DNA from: an uncultured Eubacteriales bacterium
GTDB lineage: Bacteria > Bacillota > Clostridia > Christensenellales > UBA1242
Assembly (NCBI GenBank): GCA_949001935.1
Contig: CARJLX010000001.1
Location: 1 to 64,000 of the forward strand
Reading direction: 5' to 3'
Length of the DNA stretch: 64,000 nucleotides
Both the position numbers and the translations under genes were made by a program. This document shows, one piece after another, positions 7,804-15,777 of this stretch; position 1 is the first letter of the stretch, and each line of letters starts with the position of its first letter. The notes beneath the pieces were generated by a model. It did not search any database. It worked only from the letters and a program-made list of their open reading frames with translations, and was not told where the DNA came from.

Positions 7804-9033
7804 TTATATTTTAAGAGAGGATTCATTTGTTTCTAATCCTTCTTCTTTTTCTTTTATTTCGTTATTATAGATTTTTTCAGCTTTAATAAAAAGAGATGAA
7901 GATATTATTTGAATTAACGATAAAGTCAGTATGATTATACTTAATGAAATTTCATTTGGTATAACATTGTAAATGAAAAAAGCGATTAAATAAGCAAAAG
8001 TTTTAAAAATATGGTCATAATAATTAAAGGTTAGGTGGTGTTCTTTTTTATATTGTGAAAATTCTGTATTTTCTATTGCGGTATAAATATCTTGAGCTGT
8101 GCGGTGGCTGATGATCTTTCGACAGCATTTTAACACAAAATAATATATAAAGAATCCCACAATTGAAGTCCATGCTGTAAGCATAATTGAAACTGCGACA
8201 ATTAATATAGTACTTATCATAAGCAACGGATCTTTGAATTTGTATAGTTTAAGGTAAATTATGAGAACGATTCCACTTGCAACGACAGCTAAAGCAGAAT
8301 ATAAACCCACAGAAAAATTTGTACCAACTCGCATAAATAATAAAATTGGTAAAAGTAAATCAACAACACTATTTTGAGAAAACTTATAAAGTCCAAGTGC
8401 AAGATAAGTCATTCTTACACGTTTGATTTTATGTGTACCTTTAATAAAGTCTCTAATTTTGATTTGTGGTGCTTCAACCCAACCTTTTTTGACCCCAAAA
8501 GAAAGCAAAAAACAAATAAAAGCAATTACAAGAATAACCGCAAATAATATGTAGTATGAAACATAATCTATTATATAACCTGAGATAAATGGGCTTAGGA
8601 CACTTGCAAAGAGTGATAAAAATTGAGATACCCCTAAGAAAGAAACCATTGTTTTCTTAGTATTATAATTCATTGTTGCAATTTCATGCGGTACATAATA
8701 GCAACCCCTTGCAAAGGCATATATAGCTTGCACAATAAAAACCATATATAGTCGAGAGGAGTTGATTGTGAAAACTAAACTGATTGAAACTAATGACATT
8801 ACAAAACTTAGGCGATAAACAATGTTAAAATTCTTTTTATTTAAAAATTTTATGAACAAGAATTCTAAAAACATATAAAAAATACAATCAAATAGGTTGT
8901 ACCCCAAAACAAAATTGAGGTTTTGAGAAATGCCATAAATATAAATTGAAAAAAATATATCAAAAAAAACAAATATCATTTGCATAAGCATATTGATTAG
9001 TTGTAAACAGGTTTTATCTTTTGGAAATTTCAT
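7804..9033 (-). CDS. MFS transporter, probably for sugars or oligosaccharides
   Basis: 409 residues, about twelve hydrophobic helices split by a charged central loop (GVKKGWVEAPQIKIRDFIKGTHKIKR), the usual 6+6 major facilitator layout. The C-terminal tail is charged and cytoplasmic. It is divergent from two glycoside hydrolase genes that both lack signal peptides, so the likely cargo is a short glucan or glycoside that they split inside the cell; this is context-based inference. ATG at 9033 follows GGAG. The three genes lie exactly between the two 252-bp repeats. Confidence 0.78.
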   Translation of the reverse strand: MKFPKDKTCLQLINMLMQMIFVFFDIFFSIYIYGISQNLNFVLGYNLFDCIFYMFLEFLFIKFLNKKNFNIVYRLSFVMSLVSISLVFTINSSRLYMVFIVQAIYAFARGCYYVPHEIATMNYNTKKTMVSFLGVSQFLSLFASVLSPFISGYIIDYVSYYILFAVILVIAFICFLLSFGVKKGWVEAPQIKIRDFIKGTHKIKRVRMTYLALGLYKFSQNSVVDLLLPILLFMRVGTNFSVGLYSALAVVASGIVLIIYLKLYKFKDPLLMISTILIVAVSIMLTAWTSIVGFFIYYFVLKCCRKIISHRTAQDIYTAIENTEFSQYKKEHHLTFNYYDHIFKTFAYLIAFFIYNVIPNEISLSIIILTLSLIQIISSSLFIKAEKIYNNEIKEKEEGLETNESSLKI

Positions 9034-9179
9034 TTTTTCTCCTACCTATTAATAATAATTCAAAGGCAATTATAAGTCAAGTTTTATGTCTTGTAAAAGA
9101 CAAATTTTAATATTAGGTTAGTAAATTGTTATGTTTTGTTGTAAAAATATGTTATAATAATTTTGTTTTGGAGGTACAT

Positions 9180-9929
9180 GTGAATAAAAAAGGTTTTAAA
9201 CTTATATTTAATGAAAATTTTAAAAATTTAGACAATTGGAATTTTGAAGAGGGATTTGTTAGAAATCATGAGTTTCAGTATTATACAAAAAACAATCATG
9301 TTTTAAATAACGGAATAACAATGATTTGTAAAAAAGAAAAGGTTGTTAATAAAAATTATAAAAAAGATTCAAATGATTGGCGTTGTGAAGATAAATTTGC
9401 AAATTACACATCTTGTTCAATTAATACAAAGGATAAGTTTTCATTTTTATACGGACATATGGAAGTTAAAGCTAAAATACCATGTGAAAAAGGGGCTTGG
9501 CCTGCCATCTGGATGCTTGGCGCAGTTGAAGAATATCCATATTGCGATGAAATCGATGTTATGGAAAAATATGAAATAGATGGGGAGCCGTCCATTTTAG
9601 CAAATTTTATGTGCAGCTTTGATGGCTCGTATTTATGGAGTACAAAATATAAATCTTTAGAATTGTTTCAATCTATTGATAAAGATTGGGCAAACAAATT
9701 TCATATATGGTCTGTGGATTGGACAAAGGATTATATGAATATTTATATAGACGACATTTTAATAAATTCGATAGACAGCAAAAATATAGCAGGTAATAAA
9801 TTTAAAAAGCCACTTTATATTTTACTGAATTTGGCTATAGGTCAAAAGGGGACCAAACCAAATGATGAAGATTTACCACTTAAATATATCATTGAATATG
9901 TTAAAGTTTGGCAAAAAGGAGACAAGTAA
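9180..9929 (+). CDS. GH16 family beta-glucanase (laminarinase-like)
   Basis: 249 residues from a GTG at 9180 that follows GGAGG by five bases; upstream in-frame TTG codons have no ribosome site. GH16 catalytic motif EIDVME at about residues 124-129 (nucleophile E124, acid/base E129) with the extra residue typical of laminarinase-type members, plus the conserved WPAIWMLG strand. GH16 enzymes cleave beta-1,3 or mixed-linkage glucans. No signal peptide, so it appears intracellular, unusual for the family. It is followed directly by a second glycosidase gene. Confidence 0.87.
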   Translation: MNKKGFKLIFNENFKNLDNWNFEEGFVRNHEFQYYTKNNHVLNNGITMICKKEKVVNKNYKKDSNDWRCEDKFANYTSCSINTKDKFSFLYGHMEVKAKIPCEKGAWPAIWMLGAVEEYPYCDEIDVMEKYEIDGEPSILANFMCSFDGSYLWSTKYKSLELFQSIDKDWANKFHIWSVDWTKDYMNIYIDDILINSIDSKNIAGNKFKKPLYILLNLAIGQKGTKPNDEDLPLKYIIEYVKVWQKGDK

Positions 9930-9930
9930 T

Positions 9931-11178
9931 ATGCAGAAAAAAATTTTCCCATTAGGGTTTTGGAACTACTCCTCAGCAGGAGATTATGATTTAGATGAGT
10001 GTAAAGTTTGGAAAGAACTTGGTATAACAGTTACAATGAGCCATGAGTTTTATGCGGATAAAGATAGTAAACAAGAATTTTTAGCATTTTTGGATGAATG
10101 CCATAAGCAGGGTTTAAAAATTATAGTTTGTGATAGCAGAACTTCTTGGCGAGAACATAAAAATACTAAGCTTGACGAATATGAAAAAGATGTAAAGTCC
10201 GCTGTTGCAGATTTTGGAAATCATCCGGCTGTTTTTGGATTTAGCGTTGGCGATGAGCCCGGGGATGATGATTTTGAAGTTGCAATAAAAGGGTGCCAAT
10301 TCTGTTTTAAATATGCACCTAAACTACAACCATTTGTGAATTTTTTCCAATATAATCCTAATACCGAGCGTAAACATCTTAACAGTAAAGATTTTAAAAA
10401 ATGGATGTCTAGCTTTATTAAACTATCTAAATTAAAAATTATTTGCTATGATGAATATAGGCAAATGGATGGGACAGAAGAAGGATTAAACGAATATTTT
10501 GAAAACTTAAAAATTTTCCAAGAATTTTCCGTAAGAAACAAATGTGATTGGTGGGTAACTCCATCCGCAGTAGGCCATTGGGATAGGCGAATTCCTTCTG
10601 CCACAGATTTGCAGTGGCAATTTAATACAGCCGTTGCCGCAGGAGCAAAGGGTATTATATGGTTCTTTTTATATCAACGAGAACCCCATGTAAATTTCGA
10701 AGGAGCTCCTATTGATGAATATGGTCACAAAAGAGAAAATTTTTATGAACTTGCAAGATTGCAAAAGAATTTTTTAAATATGTATGGGAATCTATTTGCA
10801 AATCTCAAACTAATTAAATATTGCCATGCAAAAGAAAAATATTATGGCTATGGCGGAGTAGAAAAATTTGTTGCAGGAGAAGATAAGTTCGTGATAGATA
10901 TTAAAAGCAAATATTCCACGCCAATAAGTTATTCGGTTTTTAAAGACAACAATGATAATATTTATTTAGTATTTGTAAACTTAAGTCAAACAAAAAGTGA
11001 TAACTTTACATTAAGTTTTAATAGTAGCATAAACAAAGTGGAACAATTAATGTTTAATAATTGTTTGAAAGATATTCAGTTTAGTCATCAAGATAATAAT
11101 TTTATCAAGAAATTAAATATCGTGTATAGCACATGGATGTCTCCAGGACAAATGAATGTATATAAAATAACAAAATAA
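9931..11178 (+). CDS. TIM-barrel glycoside hydrolase (clan GH-A-like)
   Basis: 415 residues; ATG at 9931 one base after the GH16 stop, with AAGGAGA overlapping that gene's end. The N-terminus (FPLGFWNYS, WKELGITVTMSHEFY) and FGFSVGDEPG (E109) resemble clan GH-A barrels, where the glutamate after the fourth strand is the acid/base. A later strand AAGAKGIIWFFLYQ and a beta-rich C-terminus (from about 330) follow. No signal peptide. Pairing with GH16 suggests action on beta-1,3-glucan fragments; GH158 is one family to test, but I cannot assign it by eye. Confidence 0.72.
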   Translation: MQKKIFPLGFWNYSSAGDYDLDECKVWKELGITVTMSHEFYADKDSKQEFLAFLDECHKQGLKIIVCDSRTSWREHKNTKLDEYEKDVKSAVADFGNHPAVFGFSVGDEPGDDDFEVAIKGCQFCFKYAPKLQPFVNFFQYNPNTERKHLNSKDFKKWMSSFIKLSKLKIICYDEYRQMDGTEEGLNEYFENLKIFQEFSVRNKCDWWVTPSAVGHWDRRIPSATDLQWQFNTAVAAGAKGIIWFFLYQREPHVNFEGAPIDEYGHKRENFYELARLQKNFLNMYGNLFANLKLIKYCHAKEKYYGYGGVEKFVAGEDKFVIDIKSKYSTPISYSVFKDNNDNIYLVFVNLSQTKSDNFTLSFNSSINKVEQLMFNNCLKDIQFSHQDNNFIKKLNIVYSTWMSPGQMNVYKITK

Positions 11179-11186
11179 AAAATATT

Positions 11187-11438
11187 TGTGACGAATTTTT
11201 GCAAGAAAAATGCAAAATTTTTGCAAAAGTGCCGTTTTGTGCTATGTTTTCTTGGCAAAATGTTGTATAATACTTTTTGTTAAAGTGAAATTGCTAAACA
11301 TTCGATAAATAAAGGGATTTAGGCACTTTACGATACGATAAAATATGGTGCAAAACGGCATGAAAAACGAACTCCCGATATTGTATTTATACAACTTCGG
11401 AACGATTATCGAGGGTTCGAGTCCTTCTGGGTGCACCA
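11187..11438 (+). repeat. 252-bp direct repeat, copy B, ending in a tRNA 3' end
   Basis: Same length and order as copy A, starting nine bases after the stop of the second glycosidase. The tRNA-like 3' part (11411-11438) differs from copy A by one base. In this copy ATGGTGC (11344-11350) can pair with GCACCAT (11433-11439), which copy A does not keep fully. The rest of the gene-free stretch to 11654 shows only AT-rich DNA with a small palindrome (about 11531-11548). Confidence 0.8.
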
Positions 11439-11654
11439 TTTAAGATTTTCGAAAAATCAAAAACTTTTTTGCATAATTAAAAGCAATAGTCTAAAAAAAT
11501 TGTTGATTATTGATACAATTTTACTAAAAGGTTTTATTATAATAAAACTTCTTGTTTGATAATAAAATCAATTTATGCGATATTTTTAATTATATAGTCA
11601 AAACATTATACTACTTATTAGGTTTTATGATATATTTTAAATGGGAGATGCCCA

Positions 11655-12437
11655 ATGAAAGAATTTAATCTTGAAAATTCGCCAATTGTTTATTATATAG
11701 ACGACACTGCCAATAAAGAGTGGGTAGTTTTTTTTCATGCAGCATTTGTTGATCACAGAATGTTTGAAAAACAGTTTGAATATTTTTCTGGCAAATACAA
11801 TTTACTAGCAGTTGATATTTTAGGGCATGGCAAATCAATTAAAGCAAGAAAAGGTGATAGTATTGAAAAAATGTCTTATTGGTTAGACCAAATTTTCAAG
11901 AAACACAATATCTTTGCGGCTCATTTGGTTGGTGTTTCATTAGGGGCAGTATTTATACAAGATTTTGCAAATAAGTATGAAAATAAAGTTTTGTCGCTTG
12001 TATGTTTTGGTGGATATGATATAAATAATTTTGATATTGAAAGTCAAAAAAGTAATTCTAAAGAACAAATGAAAATGATGTTGAAAGCGTTTTTTTCTAT
12101 AAAATGGTTTGCAAAGGCCAATAAAAAAATATCTGCTTATACTCGTGAAGCACAAGAAGAATTTTATAACTTAAACATTCAATTTAAGAAAAAATCTTTT
12201 ATGTATTTGTCAAAATTGCAAAATCTTATCAATAAGTTTGAAAATAAGCAAAGAAATTACAAGTTATTGGTGGGTTGTGGGGAGCATGATATTCCTATAG
12301 AAATTGACATTGTTGATAAGTGGGCAGAAAGCGAACAATGTGCTAAAATAATATTGCAAGGTGCAGGACATTGTGCAAATATGGATAACCCACAAGAATT
12401 TAATGCTTGTTTACTAAATTTTTGGGAAAAGAAATAA
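11655..12437 (+). CDS. Alpha/beta hydrolase
   Basis: 260 residues with the alpha/beta hydrolase pattern: FFHAAF oxyanion region, DILGHGKS, nucleophile elbow GVSLG (S95) and a C-terminal catalytic histidine in GAGHCANMDNP. The usual acid lies near CGEHDIPI. There is no signal peptide. Substrate unknown. ATG follows GGGAG. It stands alone downstream of the repeat-flanked sugar cassette; about 440 gene-free bases follow. Confidence 0.85.
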   Translation: MKEFNLENSPIVYYIDDTANKEWVVFFHAAFVDHRMFEKQFEYFSGKYNLLAVDILGHGKSIKARKGDSIEKMSYWLDQIFKKHNIFAAHLVGVSLGAVFIQDFANKYENKVLSLVCFGGYDINNFDIESQKSNSKEQMKMMLKAFFSIKWFAKANKKISAYTREAQEEFYNLNIQFKKKSFMYLSKLQNLINKFENKQRNYKLLVGCGEHDIPIEIDIVDKWAESEQCAKIILQGAGHCANMDNPQEFNACLLNFWEKK

Positions 12438-12627
12438 CCTATAAATATTTACTTTTACTTGATATTAGTTTTAAATATGATATATTAAAAATATAAAAAG
12501 AAAGGTCAAAGAGAATTTGTTTTGTTAACATTTTTTAGCACAATAATGTGAAATGTGATTAACTTTTTTTGTTGTGCAAAACAAGGAAGATATCAAAACA
12601 AATCTTATAAGTCAAATTATTGTATAA

Positions 12628-12789
12628 GGTGGTAAGGATAGTTTTTGGAATGAACCACTAAATTATATTGATATTATCTTACGAATTCAAATTGAAGAAT
12701 TAATAGAAAATAGTAATATCACTTTAATTTTTGTTGAACATGATTGGGCATTTGTTAAAAATATTGGTTTAAAAGTGATAAATTTATAA
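12628..12789 (+). pseudogene. C-terminal remnant of an ABC-F ribosome-protection ATPase
   Basis: An open 53-codon stretch with no start codon reads ...FWNEPLNYIDIILRIQIEEL...LIFVEHDWAFV.... The EPLNYID Walker B region and the VEHD switch are signatures of Lsa/Vga/Msr-type ABC-F proteins. The frame is closed by a stop just upstream (12625-12627) and the rest of the gene is missing. The preceding 190 bases (12438-12627) hold an inverted repeat GCACAA/TTGTGC and may be the old leader. Confidence is good for family, less for history. Confidence 0.7.
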
Positions 12790-12790
12790 A

Positions 12791-12825
12791 AAATTGTGCT
12801 AATTTTAGTGCAATTTTTTATTTTA
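12791..12825 (+). terminator. Terminator after the ABC-F remnant
   Basis: 11-bp stem with two G-U pairs (AAATTGTGCTA/TAGTGCAATTT), loop ATTT, then a T-rich run directly after the remnant's stop codon. Confidence 0.7.
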
Positions 12826-12873
12826 TAGATTAAATCATTTTAATTTTGGCAATAGTTAGTCAAGAGGTGATTT

Positions 12874-13416
12874 ATGAAATACTTTTTGTCTATTGTATGT
12901 GTTTTGGGAATTGTTGTTGTGCTTATACTTTGTGGAGTTAAAGTTCCAAGTAAAAATCAAGTGTTGACACCAGAAAATTATCTTAGAATTCATATTCGTG
13001 CCAATTCAAATGATGAAATTGACCAAAAGGTAAAATACAAAGTTAAAGATGCTGTTGTTGAGGCATTGATTCCTGTGCTTGCAGAGTGCGAAGATAAGAG
13101 TCAGGCTTGTAAGGTTTTAAAATCTAATTTTGCTTATATAGAAAAGGTTGCTAACAATGTTTTGAGGGCTAATGGATTTGATTATGTGTCTAAAGCACAA
13201 TTTAATAGAGAATATTTTCCAACACGCGTGTATGAAAGTGTTACATTGCCAGAGGGCGAGTATGATGCACTAGTTTTAAACCTTGGAAGTGGAGAAGGAA
13301 ACAACTGGTGGTGCGTGGTTTATCCTGCTTTTTGCTTTCTTGAAACAAAAAATTACGACAATATTGTATATATTTCGCGAATTTGGGACATTATTAAAAA
13401 TGTAATCAAAATATAG
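12874..13416 (+). CDS. spoIIR: Stage II sporulation protein R
   Basis: 180 residues with an N-terminal signal/anchor (about 1-22) and SpoIIR hallmarks: LRIHIRANSNDEIDQKVKYKVKDAV, FPTRVYE and LPEGEYDALVLNLGSGEGNNWWCVV. SpoIIR is made in the forespore, secreted into the intermembrane space, and triggers SpoIIGA to cleave pro-SigE in the mother cell. Both targets are in this window (35.6-37.2 kb). ATG follows GAGGTG. It is nine bases upstream of sleB, so early signalling and germination genes sit together. Confidence 0.93.
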   Translation: MKYFLSIVCVLGIVVVLILCGVKVPSKNQVLTPENYLRIHIRANSNDEIDQKVKYKVKDAVVEALIPVLAECEDKSQACKVLKSNFAYIEKVANNVLRANGFDYVSKAQFNREYFPTRVYESVTLPEGEYDALVLNLGSGEGNNWWCVVYPAFCFLETKNYDNIVYISRIWDIIKNVIKI

Positions 13417-13424
13417 GAGGATTT

Positions 13425-14108
13425 ATGAAAAAATTTTTGATAGCCTTTTGTTGCATGTTTTTTGTACTTGCAATGGGGGTAGGTGCAGTTGGTTTTACAT
13501 ATTCACAACACAATAATATTGAACTTGTTGAAACATTAACAACTTCGCAAAACAAACAGGTGCAAACCAAACTTAAAAATTGGGGATATTACAAAGGTTC
13601 TGTAGATGGAATCTATGGCCCTAAAACTAGAGAAGCCGTAAAATATTTTCAACGCAAAAATGGGTTGGTTGTAGATGGAATAGTCGGCAAAAAGACTGCA
13701 GCCGCTATGGGAATTTCTCTTTCTGGAAGTACTGGAGGCACAACAGGTGGACAATCTAGCAGTGACCTAAACTTGCTTGCAAAGTGTGTACACGCAGAAG
13801 CGAGAGGTGAAAGTTATGTAGGACAGGTAGCAGTTGCCGCTGTTATTTTGAATAGAGTAAAAAGTAAAAACTTCCCAAATTCAATCGCAGGCGTTATTTA
13901 TCAACCATGGGCATTTACTTGTGTAAATGATGGGCAGATAAATTTGGCGGCAAATCAAACAGCAATTAAGGCTGCTCAAGATGCTTTGAATGGATGGGAT
14001 CCTACATACGGTGCTTTATATTATTATAACCCAAGAACTGCATCAAGCAGTTGGATATTCTCAAGAAAAACAACCGTGACAATCGGTCAACATGTGTTTG
14101 CAATTTAG
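13425..14108 (+). CDS. sleB: Spore cortex-lytic enzyme SleB
   Basis: 227 residues: signal peptide (about 1-25), peptidoglycan-binding domain 1 (about 45-95, KLKNWGYYKGSVDGIYGPKTREAVKYFQ), a Gly/Ser/Thr linker, then the Hydrolase_2 lytic domain (LLAKCVHAEARGESYVGQVAVAAVILNRV), whose glutamate in HAEARGE is the expected catalytic residue. SleB degrades muramic-lactam-containing cortex during germination. It sits directly before ypeB, whose product stabilises it. AGGAGG precedes the ATG. Confidence 0.94.
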   Translation: MKKFLIAFCCMFFVLAMGVGAVGFTYSQHNNIELVETLTTSQNKQVQTKLKNWGYYKGSVDGIYGPKTREAVKYFQRKNGLVVDGIVGKKTAAAMGISLSGSTGGTTGGQSSSDLNLLAKCVHAEARGESYVGQVAVAAVILNRVKSKNFPNSIAGVIYQPWAFTCVNDGQINLAANQTAIKAAQDALNGWDPTYGALYYYNPRTASSSWIFSRKTTVTIGQHVFAI

Positions 14109-14117
14109 GAGGGCTGT

Positions 14118-15599
14118 ATGGAAGAGAATAAAAATTTAAAACAAAAAAGTACAAAAAATACTACAAATAATCAAGAAAAAGTTAAAAATAACTTTCCAAA
14201 TGTAAAAAAAGAAGATAAAAGCAAAAAACAAACAATATCTAAAAAAACAACTTCTCATAGTAAAGGTATGAAGGCAGCGGTTATAACTTTGGCAATAACT
14301 ACAGGTGTTTTGGGACTTTCTACCATAGGATTTGCTGCTTGGAGCGGAGTTGCTCAAAATAAAGTTGAAGACTATAGCAATAGATTGGAAGCAGTTTATC
14401 AAAAGAGTTTTTATGACCTTGTAGATAATGTTAATAATGCAGAAATAAATATGTCTAAAGTGTTGGCATCAAATACTGCAAGTTATCAAAAGAAAATGCT
14501 TTCTCAGGTTGCAGATAATGCAACAAATGCTCAAGCAAGTTTTTCAAGTTTGCCATTAACTTATAGCAGTTTGAATGATAGTCTTGGGCTTTTAAATCAA
14601 ATAGGTGGTTATACAAAAACTTTAAATGAGAAGTTAGCGAGTGGAGAAGAACTTACTTTAAATGAAATTGAAACCTTAGACAAATTGCATAGTGTTTTGC
14701 TTGAAATTAAGGCTCAATTAAACAAATTGTCTATTAAAATGCGTCAAGGTTATAATATTTTGGACAACAGTTTAAACCTTGATAGTGGAAATAACTTTAC
14801 TTTAGATTTATCTAAGATTAAGACGGTCGATGTTGAATATCCTTCTATGATTTACGATGGACCTTTCTCTGATAGTGTGACAAATGCTGCCGTTAAAGGT
14901 TTGCATGGCAATAAAGTTAGTAAAGAAGAGAGCAGAGATAAAATTGCTAAACTCTTCAAAAATATTGTTTCTCTTGAGTTTGAACAAGATACTCAAGGTA
15001 GGTTTGAAACTTATAACTATCGTCTTAGAACTTCGGACAATACAACCTTGTATGTTCAAACAACTCAAATAGGTGGACATGTGTTGACAGTGTCTGGTGC
15101 TAGTGGCAATAATGGAGAGGTTACAATTGAAAATGATGATGCTCAAAAAATGGCAGTTGAATTTGCAAAGGCAAATGGCATTGAAAATCCACTTGTAGTT
15201 TGGACTGACACAATTGATAGTCAAGCATATTTAAATATTGCTCCAACTCAAAATGGTGTAGTATTATATCCAGACCTTGTTAAAGTTAAAATTGACCTTA
15301 ATAATGGTACTGTTGTAGGCTATGACGCAACATCATATTTTACAAATCATACAACTCGCCAACTTGAAAGTGATTCATATAGCCAAGATAAGGCAAGAGC
15401 GAGAATACCAGAAAACTTTGTTATCAAAAGTGAAAGGATTGTGCTTGCCCCGCTTGATTATAATCGAGAAGTGTTATGTTTTGAGTTTGCTTGTGATAAT
15501 GATAATAATGAATATTATTTCTATATCAATGCAAAAACAGGTCAAGATGAAAATATCCTTCGTGTTATTCAAACCGAAAATGGGAATAAATTAATGTAA
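14118..15599 (+). CDS. ypeB: Germination protein YpeB
   Basis: 493 residues. A Lys/Asn-rich cytoplasmic N-terminus, one membrane segment at about 52-74, a helical region, then PepSY-like repeats toward the C-terminus (SGASGNNGEVTIENDDAQKMAVEFAKANG). YpeB is needed for SleB localisation or stability in the spore. It starts nine bases after sleB with AGGAGGG, the classic sleB-ypeB operon, and ends at a strong hairpin. Confidence 0.9.
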   Translation: MEENKNLKQKSTKNTTNNQEKVKNNFPNVKKEDKSKKQTISKKTTSHSKGMKAAVITLAITTGVLGLSTIGFAAWSGVAQNKVEDYSNRLEAVYQKSFYDLVDNVNNAEINMSKVLASNTASYQKKMLSQVADNATNAQASFSSLPLTYSSLNDSLGLLNQIGGYTKTLNEKLASGEELTLNEIETLDKLHSVLLEIKAQLNKLSIKMRQGYNILDNSLNLDSGNNFTLDLSKIKTVDVEYPSMIYDGPFSDSVTNAAVKGLHGNKVSKEESRDKIAKLFKNIVSLEFEQDTQGRFETYNYRLRTSDNTTLYVQTTQIGGHVLTVSGASGNNGEVTIENDDAQKMAVEFAKANGIENPLVVWTDTIDSQAYLNIAPTQNGVVLYPDLVKVKIDLNNGTVVGYDATSYFTNHTTRQLESDSYSQDKARARIPENFVIKSERIVLAPLDYNREVLCFEFACDNDNNEYYFYINAKTGQDENILRVIQTENGNKLM

Positions 15600-15600
15600 A

Positions 15601-15624
15601 AAAGTGGCTTAGCCACTTTTTTGT
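15601..15624 (+). terminator. Terminator of the spoIIR-sleB-ypeB unit
   Basis: 8-bp stem AAAGTGGC/GCCACTTT with a three-base loop and a T run, directly after the ypeB stop. Confidence 0.85.
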
Positions 15625-15644
15625 TGAAAGTGTATTTGCTAATA

Positions 15645-15714
15645 TTCCCCCAACCGCGGAAAGCCGAATAAAATTTGTAAAATCTGTTAGATTTGCTTGA
15701 CGCGGGAGGGGGAT
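15645..15714. repeat. Long-range GC-rich inverted repeat
   Basis: Arms TCCCCCAACCGCG and CGCGGGAGGGGGA pair over 13 positions with a two-base internal mismatch, around a loop of about 42 bases. It is a GC-rich island in very AT-rich DNA, just upstream of a TATAAT at 15722-15727. Confidence 0.6.
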
Positions 15715-15777
15715 TTTCTGTTATAATTTATTTATATAAAAGTTGGCATTTAGAATATTTTGATAAAGGGATTTATT

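Noticed and set aside
11242..11439. Minus-strand 65-codon ORF starting MVHPEGLEPS
   Set aside because: PEGLEP is simply the reverse complement of the tRNA T-arm; a well-known false ORF over tRNA sequence.
14808..15224. 138-codon minus-strand ORF opposite ypeB
   Set aside because: Antisense shadow of a conserved gene; no ribosome site and unnatural composition.
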